Positions 37,380 to 42,297 of a stretch of DNA of 42,297 bases are shown here, piece by piece; the stretch's first letter is position 1; every line of letters starts with the position of its first letter. The DNA comes from Enterococcus lemanii. Lineage in GTDB: Bacteria > Bacillota > Bacilli > Lactobacillales > Enterococcaceae. Location: positions 1 to 42,297 of the forward strand of contig NZ_JAFBFD010000029.1 of assembly GCF_016909125.1 (NCBI RefSeq), in the 5' to 3' direction. The position numbers and the translations under genes were made by a program. The notes under the pieces were generated by a model. The model was not told the origin of the DNA and made no database searches. It was given only the letters and a program-made list of their open reading frames with translations.

Positions 37380-37763
37380 ATGTTGAAGAAACGAACTCGT
37401 AGAATTTTAGCTTTAACTGTATTAGTAGTTATTGCATTACCGTTGGAACCATTAAAGAAGCTATTGATTGCAATACCAGCGTTGCAGTTACTTCTTATCG
37501 AGTGGAATGAGTTTCATTTAAGTAAATTAAAAAAACGGAGGGGAATATTAATGAATAAAACGATAGAAGTAACAGATTTAGTAATGGCGGCTAATTCCAT
37601 AAACGGTGCGTTGAAGGGATTGGGTACTCTTACTTTTAATCAATTTAGTAGTGTAGATATTACTACGGAAGATATTGACGCCTTAGAGGGGATGATACGA
37701 GCGATTCAAGCGTTAGCTGATAATCATGCTCAGGCATTGATGGAGTTTGAAAGTGGAATGTAA
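37380..37763 (+). CDS. Small element protein with hydrophobic amino end and possible internal start
   Basis: Encodes 127 residues. Residues 1-57 are basic plus hydrophobic (about 8-40 could be membrane segments). Residues 58-127 are acidic and helical (MNKTIEVTDLVMAANSING onward) without membrane segments. ATG 37380 has AAGGAG at good spacing; the internal ATG 37551 has an even better GGAGGGG site, so a 70-residue protein may be made separately, or two genes may be fused by loss of a stop. No family recognised. Part of the integrated relic. Confidence 0.5.
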   Translation: MLKKRTRRILALTVLVVIALPLEPLKKLLIAIPALQLLLIEWNEFHLSKLKKRRGILMNKTIEVTDLVMAANSINGALKGLGTLTFNQFSSVDITTEDIDALEGMIRAIQALADNHAQALMEFESGM

Positions 37764-37779
37764 AAAGGATGTGATTTAG

Positions 37780-38085
37780 ATGATTTATGTAGGAAAAGTA
37801 AAGCCTTCTTTAATGGATAAAACGATAAGTAACGGTGTAGTTGAATTCTTCAAAAAATACCAACCTTTGGAATTGAGTGCACCAGGAGACGAATAAGAGC
37901 AAAAGAGACTTAAAACATCTGTATTACAAGGGTTTATCAGTGGACGAATGAAAGCATTGATTAGAAGAAACGACAACTTAATTTCAAGGGCTTGCATACA
38001 AATGTGGGCTCTTTTTTTAACGGGATTTTGTGGCTCCAGTTCATCGCCTAATGTGTTTCTATGGGAAGTGAGTAGAACGCCTTAG
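37780..38085 (+). pseudogene. Small ORF interrupted by an in-frame stop
   Basis: ATG 37780 with AAGGATGTG upstream gives 38 residues (MIYVGKVKPSLMDKTISN to LSAPGDE, stop at 37894). The same frame then goes on with coding-like text (EQKRLKTSVLQGFISGRMK, then ALIRR) up to a stop at 38083. I infer one gene broken by a nonsense change, probably with a degraded end. Family not recognised. Confidence 0.4.
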
Positions 38086-38144
38086 AATGTTGGAAAATGT
38101 TGGAAAAAGGTGGAAGTTCTGACACGTCAAGTTTTATATAGCAT

Positions 38145-38264
38145 GTTAACAATTGTTAACTTTAAAACACATATAGGGACTAACATTTATGTATGGATTG
38201 TTAACGATTGTTAACATTTAAAACCTGACTTTAAAATATGCCTAGTATGCTAACAATTGCTAAC
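38145..38264. repeat. Three palindromic GTTAAC-type repeats
   Basis: GTTAACAATTGTTAAC at 38145-38160 (perfect 16-base palindrome), GTTAACGATTGTTAAC at 38200-38215 and GCTAACAATTGCTAAC at 38249-38264. Spacings are 55 and 49 bases, and each is followed by a TTTAAAAC-like or TTTAGAAT stretch. A little upstream TGTTGGAAAA occurs as tandem repeats (38091-38110). The gene-free stretch 38086-38661 otherwise shows only a possible coding remnant. Confidence 0.75.
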
Positions 38265-38430
38265 GTTTAGAATACATATTGAGCAAGGTTCTTTTTTATG
38301 AGTAAGTTGGAATTTATGATAATTGATGTTCTCATTTTTTAGAAGGTGCTTTTATTCAATAAGCGTAGTTACAAATATACTTGTTCAGATCTGCATACTT
38401 TTGTGCCACCCCTAAGCATGTAATGAGTGA

Positions 38431-38562
38431 GATGGTGCTAACAATCAACAGAAATCAGGCGATTATTTAGCAGATAAGCCGAAAATTCGGCCGAGTGAGT
38501 AAGATGAGCGAGAAATTGCGTTAGTATTAAAAATAGAAGTATATAAAATTAGAGATGATTAG
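38431..38562 (+). pseudogene. Possible coding remnant
   Basis: One frame reads DYLADKPKIRPSE, stop, DEREIALVLKIEVYKIRDD, stop. The composition looks coding, with a stop in the middle and no start. The segment includes the palindrome GCCGAAAATTCGGC at 38478-38491. Not recognised; weak evidence. Confidence 0.25.
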
Positions 38563-38661
38563 AAGTAATGAATGAAATATTATGAATCTTTATAGTACTT
38601 TATGAGGATAATTTGATATAATGTTAACCAATGTGTGTCATAAATTGGAGGTAGATAAGCC

Positions 38662-39309
38662 GTGACTAAAATAATTAAGGGTTTTGTATCTAGTGACTTG
38701 TACATAGGTATGAAAGATGTATTGGAAACAATAAGTTTTCTAGTTGCAATTATTGGAATAATAGCGATATTTATTTCAATTCTTCAATTAAAGAATGAGC
38801 AAAAAAAACTTATAGCTGAAAATTTACAAAAAGAAGAAGAAATTGAATACAGAAAAAAAGAAAAATCTATAGAAGTTCTAAGTATATTTGCAAATGATTT
38901 AATTCCCCAAATGGATAATTATATATCAAAATTTAGAAAAGAGTTAGAAGACAAATCTAAATTGCATGAAATTCCCCAAGATAAGAAAAAACTAATAATT
39001 AAAATAGTTAAGAAAGAATGTGGTGCAGGTTATGTCTTTAATCAGTTAGAGCATATCTGTTTATACATATCTGCTGGATTAGTTAATGAAAGAATAATTT
39101 ACGAACCATTACACAAAATTCTAGTTGATTTTGTAAATGAAAATAAAGATATCTATGAAGATTTATTAAAAGAAGCTCCATATAAGTATTTAACACAAGT
39201 GTATAATCGTTGGTCATCTAAAATTGAATACGACGCACTTGAAGACAAAGAAAAGAAAATTGCCGCAGAAAAGAAGGGCTTGTGGGAAAATATTAGGCAA
39301 ACATATTGA
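38662..39309 (+). CDS. Membrane-anchored helical protein, unknown (accessory)
   Basis: A 215-residue protein. Residues 16-42 form one membrane helix (ISFLVAIIGIIAIFISILQL), followed by a coiled-coil Lys/Glu stretch (about 45-75) and a helical cytoplasmic domain. The layout resembles DUF4760-like proteins sometimes found on mobile elements, but I cannot name it. GTG 38662 follows GGAGGT. Base composition and codon use are clearly richer in A/T than the host genes around, which with its place inside the relic speaks for acquisition. Possible cargo such as a phage-defence or immunity function is speculation. Confidence 0.68.
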   Translation: MTKIIKGFVSSDLYIGMKDVLETISFLVAIIGIIAIFISILQLKNEQKKLIAENLQKEEEIEYRKKEKSIEVLSIFANDLIPQMDNYISKFRKELEDKSKLHEIPQDKKKLIIKIVKKECGAGYVFNQLEHICLYISAGLVNERIIYEPLHKILVDFVNENKDIYEDLLKEAPYKYLTQVYNRWSSKIEYDALEDKEKKIAAEKKGLWENIRQTY

Positions 39310-39366
39310 AAAAGAAGCATTTTAGAGTTACTATGAAACAAATACTATAATTATTAGGAGGGAATA

Positions 39367-39495
39367 ATGATGGTAGAGAAATTATTAGAAAAAACTTTTG
39401 AAGAATTAATAGAAGAAAATAATAAGGTGAATAAAAAAGTAGTTAAAGATATGTACAAACATATAGGATTTGTTGAAGAAAAGAAGGAAAAATAG
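39367..39495 (+). CDS. Very small charged protein
   Basis: Encodes 42 residues, almost all Glu, Lys, Val and Asn, one or two helices. ATG 39367 follows TTAGGAGGG, a near-perfect ribosome site, 57 bases after the previous gene. AT-rich like its neighbour. Unknown; might be a partner of the membrane protein upstream. Confidence 0.5.
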   Translation: MMVEKLLEKTFEELIEENNKVNKKVVKDMYKHIGFVEEKKEK

Positions 39496-39671
39496 TTAGA
39501 GAGTAAGCTGAAAATTGAACGATATCCCAACTATCGGCGTGGTGGATTTGTCTGTCCGTATGTCCGTCTATATAGTCAAAACTATATGAATCTAATATAT
39601 TAAACTAAACAATAAAAGGCATTATATCAAGGTTATCTGTATCTATTGAAGTCTATCAAAACAACAATTCG

Positions 39672-39755
39672 AATAACCTTTTTATTTTTCATTTACTCCT
39701 AACCAGAGTAAACTCCTTTTTTCGTCCGGCCTAACCAACCGGGCGATTTTTTTGT
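39672..39755 (+). repeat. 84-bp direct repeat, right copy (probable att site)
   Basis: Identical to the left copy at every base. Here no promoter-like sequence precedes it. It ends directly before the promoter of the lsa-type gene and supplies a terminator insulating that gene from the element. Confidence 0.9.
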
Positions 39756-39762
39756 AATATTA

Positions 39763-39791
39763 TTGTCAAATATGATTCAACGTGCTATGCT
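39763..39791 (+). promoter_or_regulatory. Promoter of the lsa-type gene
   Basis: TTGTCA at 39763-39768 and TATGCT at 39786-39791 with a 17-base spacer and an extended TG. The start near 39798 gives a 224-base untranslated leader. Confidence 0.7.
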
Positions 39792-39797
39792 AAATAC

Positions 39798-40021
39798 GAT
39801 AAATAGGAAGTGAGGGATCTTAGATTGAATAATTAACCCATGAGTTGAAGCTGCATTCAGATGACTTTTTTGGTAGACCAAGGGGGGCATGTGCAGATTT
39901 TCAGGTGGGGTAATGTTCGATCGAAAAATGAAGAAGCTTCTTTGACGACCGCAAAACCTTTTCCTGAAAATAGGATGAGGTTTTTTCTTTTCTACTTAGA
40001 TAGGGAGAGAAAGGAGCGTTT
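39798..40021 (+). promoter_or_regulatory. Attenuator-like leader of the lsa-type gene
   Basis: The leader has a ribosome site (GGAAGTGAGGG, 39807-39816) followed 8 bases later by TTG AAT AAT TAA (39825-39836), a possible three-codon leader peptide. Further on AAAACCTTTTCCT (39953-39965) pairs with AGGATGAGGTTTT (39972-39984) and is followed by T residues, an intrinsic terminator in front of the gene's own AAAGGAG. This is the layout of antibiotic-sensing attenuators of other ABC-F resistance genes. A longer frame covering 39861-40049 runs through the terminator and is not considered a gene. Confidence 0.6.
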
Positions 40022-41518
40022 ATGTCAAATATTTATATTAAAAATTTAACTTTTGGTTTTGATTTACAAGGAGTATTGTTATTTGATCAAACCAACTTGC
40101 GAATTCAAACTTCTTGGAAATTAGGCTTGGTTGGTCGCAATGGACGAGGGAAAACGACTTTGTTACGACTACTTCAAGGAAAATACCCTTATACAGGAAG
40201 CATTGAGCATCAAGTGAAGTTTTGGTATTTTCCACAAACAATAACAGATAAAGCACAACCAACTTACCAAGTAATTGAAGGATTTACTGAAACTGAGTAT
40301 TGGAAAATTGAAAGAGAATTAAATTTATTAAAACTTGATACAGAGTTGTTGTGGCAGCCTTTTAATCAATTATCTGGTGGTGAACAAACAAAAGTTTTAC
40401 TAGCTATTTTATTTGCACAAGAGAATGGTTTTGCTTTAATTGATGAACCAACGAATCATTTAGACTTGCCTTCGCGGCAATTAGTCGCAAATTATTTAAA
40501 AGGGAAGAAAGAAGGCTTTATTTTAGTAAGTCACGATCGTCAATTTGTGGATGAAATTGTTGATCATACGCTAGCAATTGAACGAAACCAGCTCGTATTA
40601 CATCAAGGCAATTATAGTCAGTATGAACAAGAAAAATTACAACAAGATGCAATGGAGCAAGCCCAAAATAGAAAATTGAAGCGTGAAATTAATCGTTTAC
40701 ATCAAACGGCTCGCGAAAAAGCACAATGGTCAAATGTTCGTGAAAAAGATAAATATGGCAATCCACATCAAAAAGGAAGTGGAGCCATTTATGATACAGG
40801 TGCAATCGGGGCTAGAGCAGCACGTGTTATGAAACGGAGTAAGACGATTGTTCAACGTGTAGAAAAACAACTAGAAGAAAAAGAACGCTTATTAAAAAAT
40901 ATCGAAAAGATCGATGAACTAAAAATAATTCCATTGGCGACTCACAAAAAACAATGGTTAAAAGTTGAAAAATTTCAATTGTTTTATGATAAAAAGCCTT
41001 TATTTCAACCGATTTCCTTTGAGTTAAATCCTGGTGATCGATTAGCAGTGATTGGTGAAAACGGATCAGGGAAAACGTCACTATTAAATTATTTTTTAGG
41101 CAATTTCAAAGGAGAAGTTCAAGGGGAAATTACAATTGATCGTCAGTGGCAGCTAAGTTATGTGCGACAAAATTTTGAAGAAAATACGGGGACAATTGCT
41201 ACGTTTTGTCAAAAAAATAAAATAAATGAAGAGCAATTCTTAAATCAAATCCGTAAATTAGGCGTAGAGCGTCACGTGTTTAACAATAAAATTGAACATA
41301 TGAGCCAAGGGCAACAAAAACGAATTGAAATTGCAAAAGCACTGGTAACGCCAGCGAATATTTTTATTTGGGATGAACCGCTAAACTATTTAGATGCATT
41401 CAATTACAAACAACTTGAACAAACCATTCTTAAAACGCAACCAACAATGATTGTAATTGATCATGACTCACATTTTTTAACAAAAATTGCGACAAAAGTA
41501 ATTGAATTAAAAAAATAA
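40022..41518 (+). CDS. lsa: Lsa-type ABC-F ribosomal protection protein
   Basis: A 498-residue ABC-F protein with two ATPase domains and no membrane part. First domain: Walker A GRNGRGKTT, signature LSGGEQT, Walker B ALIDEPTNHLD. The linker region carries the conserved REKDKYGN...GSGAIYDTGAIGARAARVMKRSK of Lsa proteins. Second domain: GENGSGKTS, MSQGQQKR, IWDEPLNYLD. Length equals Lsa(A) of E. faecalis and the text is closely similar, as I remember it. Such proteins push lincosamides, streptogramin A and pleuromutilins off the ribosome. ATG 40022 follows AAAGGAG. The attenuator-like leader suggests drug-induced expression. The actual resistance range cannot be read from sequence. Confidence 0.92.
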   Translation: MSNIYIKNLTFGFDLQGVLLFDQTNLRIQTSWKLGLVGRNGRGKTTLLRLLQGKYPYTGSIEHQVKFWYFPQTITDKAQPTYQVIEGFTETEYWKIERELNLLKLDTELLWQPFNQLSGGEQTKVLLAILFAQENGFALIDEPTNHLDLPSRQLVANYLKGKKEGFILVSHDRQFVDEIVDHTLAIERNQLVLHQGNYSQYEQEKLQQDAMEQAQNRKLKREINRLHQTAREKAQWSNVREKDKYGNPHQKGSGAIYDTGAIGARAARVMKRSKTIVQRVEKQLEEKERLLKNIEKIDELKIIPLATHKKQWLKVEKFQLFYDKKPLFQPISFELNPGDRLAVIGENGSGKTSLLNYFLGNFKGEVQGEITIDRQWQLSYVRQNFEENTGTIATFCQKNKINEEQFLNQIRKLGVERHVFNNKIEHMSQGQQKRIEIAKALVTPANIFIWDEPLNYLDAFNYKQLEQTILKTQPTMIVIDHDSHFLTKIATKVIELKK

Positions 41519-41622
41519 AAAGAATTTATTAATTTTCTAAATTTTAGAGAGGTTTTCCTAGAAAAAACAGATGATTTATTTCACTTTTACTTGATTGACC
41601 AATTTCTAAAGAAAAACAAATA

Positions 41623-41668
41623 ACAATGCCTACTCGCAATCGTTCAAAATTGCAAGTAGGCATTGTAT
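41623..41668. terminator. Bidirectional terminator
   Basis: AATGCCTACT.GCAAT pairs with ATTGC.AGTAGGCATT. It separates the lsa-type gene from the minus-strand genes and serves the latter. Confidence 0.75.
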
Positions 41669-41669
41669 T

Positions 41670-41831
41670 TTAATTTTCAACATTGCGGACGTAATCGTCA
41701 AAATAACGTAACAAGTCTGCTTTAAATTGTAAATATTCTTCTTCGGTGTAATTTTTTTCTTCTACTTTTACTTGAAAAAATGGCAGTTCCAATTCTTCTC
41801 GCAAGCGATCTAATACTTCATCAGGCGTCAA
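41670..41831 (-). CDS. Small acidic protein, unknown
   Basis: Encodes 53 residues, very acidic, starting at TTG (MTPDEVLDRLREELELPFF) and ending FDDYVRNVEN. AGAGGGAT lies at good distance before the TTG at 41831. The regular coding-like composition and ribosome site support a real gene. It follows the 116-residue gene by 15 bases on the same strand. No family recognised. Confidence 0.6.
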   Translation of the reverse strand: MTPDEVLDRLREELELPFFQVKVEEKNYTEEEYLQFKADLLRYFDDYVRNVEN

Positions 41832-41846
41832 AAGTATCCCTCTTTT

Positions 41847-42197
41847 CTAAAATAAATTAAAGGAAGTATTCATTTTTTCATAAGCTTCACGCATCGCACG
41901 TAAGCGAACGCGCAATTCTTCAAAGTCGCGATGGTTATGAAAAAGGGTTTGTTTTAGACTGAAATAATAATCATCGAAAGCATTCACGTAGTCTTCTACT
42001 TCTGGTGTCTGTAATTCTTTAAAAGTATCGCAACGGACATAAGTTTTTTCAGCTAAGGCATAAATTTCAGCAGTCGTTAAAAGTGCAAGTGATTCGTTGT
42101 AGCGACGGCTAGAGACGAGTTCGTAAACGGCTTGGCACTTGTTGTAGAGATTTGAGTAATCTTTTGATAATAATTCTATCGGTGTCTTGGAAAACAT
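41847..42197 (-). CDS. Helical protein, unknown function
   Basis: Encodes 116 residues, cytoplasmic, mostly helical, with many aromatic and charged residues (SKDYSNLYNKCQAVYELVSSR near the start, LRVRLRAMREAYEKM near the end). I do not recognise the family. ATG 42197 follows GAGGAGGG, an excellent ribosome site. It probably forms an operon with the 53-residue gene downstream. The last 100 bases of the window (42198-42297) are AT-rich upstream sequence with no further gene seen. Confidence 0.7.
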   Translation of the reverse strand: MFSKTPIELLSKDYSNLYNKCQAVYELVSSRRYNESLALLTTAEIYALAEKTYVRCDTFKELQTPEVEDYVNAFDDYYFSLKQTLFHNHRDFEELRVRLRAMREAYEKMNTSFNLF

Positions 42198-42297
42198 AGC
42201 AATCCCTCCTCGTATAATATATTTAGAAGCAAATTACGCTCCTTGAAAACTAAATAAAATATTTTCATTCCTTAAAATCATATTGCTTGGATATTGT

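Larger units (their letters stand above)
36663..39755. mobile_element. Decayed integrated element (prophage or ICE relic), about 3.1 kb
   Basis: Bounded by the 84-bp repeats. It contains a truncated tyrosine integrase next to the left repeat, several very small genes with good ribosome sites, broken frames, AT-rich stretches and palindromic repeats. No structural, replication or transfer gene is recognisable, so most of the element seems lost by deletion, with one junction near 37100. The repeats are still perfect, hinting that integration is not very old. Confidence 0.8.

Noticed and set aside
36663-39755. CRISPR array or toxin-antitoxin system in the relic.
   Set aside because: The repeats are too few and palindromic with unequal spacing, and the small genes show no toxin or antitoxin family marks I know.
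39861-40049. 62-codon open frame ahead of the lsa-type gene as a long leader peptide.
   Set aside because: It has a poor ribosome site, runs through the terminator hairpin and overlaps the gene start; the three-codon frame with a good ribosome site fits better.

Overview
The window looks like chromosome from a low-GC Gram-positive coccus of the order Lactobacillales, most likely Enterococcaceae (Enterococcus or a relative such as Vagococcus). The reasons are strong AGGAGG ribosome sites, intrinsic terminators after most genes, a second Prs paralogue beside a cysteine desulfurase and a DUF1831 gene, a T-box leader, a yybP-ykoY leader before a P-type ATPase, and an Lsa-type ABC-F protein of 498 residues like that of E. 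faecalis. Species cannot be fixed from the sequence alone.

Layout. 1-2100 (minus): xpaC and telA. 2200-5000 (plus): a housekeeping run of nudF, a small membrane protein, mtnN, an isochorismatase-fold hydrolase and a C39-like protein. 5000-7600: prs2, cysteine desulfurase, DUF1831. 7690-12850: an inserted-looking module of LytTR response regulator, membrane-less GHKL kinase and two overlapping ABC exporter half-transporters. 12990-16760: mnmA, DUF1033, topB. 17000-21150: a GH1 phospho-beta-glucosidase, then on the minus strand yccF (apparently starting at AUU), msmX and a PucR-type regulator. 21250-23850: a T-box leader with two antiterminator/terminator units ahead of a polar amino-acid ABC importer. 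23860-28030: a HIT-like protein, ftsK, rlmN. 28070-30130 (minus): a nuclease-dead, shortened TnpB-like protein, a 160-bp palindromic repeat and a Nudix/winged-helix regulator. 30270-36560: metG, an MgtC-family protein, a Mn-riboswitch-controlled P-type ATPase and a small helical protein. 36660-39755: the relic of an integrated element between two perfect 84-bp repeats. 39760-41520: an lsa-type gene behind an attenuator-like leader. 41670-42197 (minus): two small proteins of unknown function.

How parts work together. Cysteine desulfurase and MnmA belong to one sulfur-relay pathway for tRNA 2-thiouridine, but the regulator/ABC-exporter block separates them and mnmA has its own promoter. The ATPase leader should turn the gene on when manganese is high, fitting a metal exporter. 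The T-box leader ties an importer to tRNA charging. MsmX energises sugar ABC importers encoded elsewhere, and the GH1 enzyme cleaves phosphorylated beta-glucosides.

The strongest candidate for something new is the gene at 28071-28997. It keeps the TnpB amino-terminal RNA/DNA-binding part but has lost every RuvC catalytic residue and the zinc finger. It has an intact frame, a good promoter and a good ribosome site, resembling the domesticated TldR repressors. No guide RNA is visible in the usual place downstream. Next to it lies a 40-bp direct repeat around an inverted copy of itself. The single-sensor, double-switch T-box and the attenuator of the lsa-like gene are the next most interesting signals.
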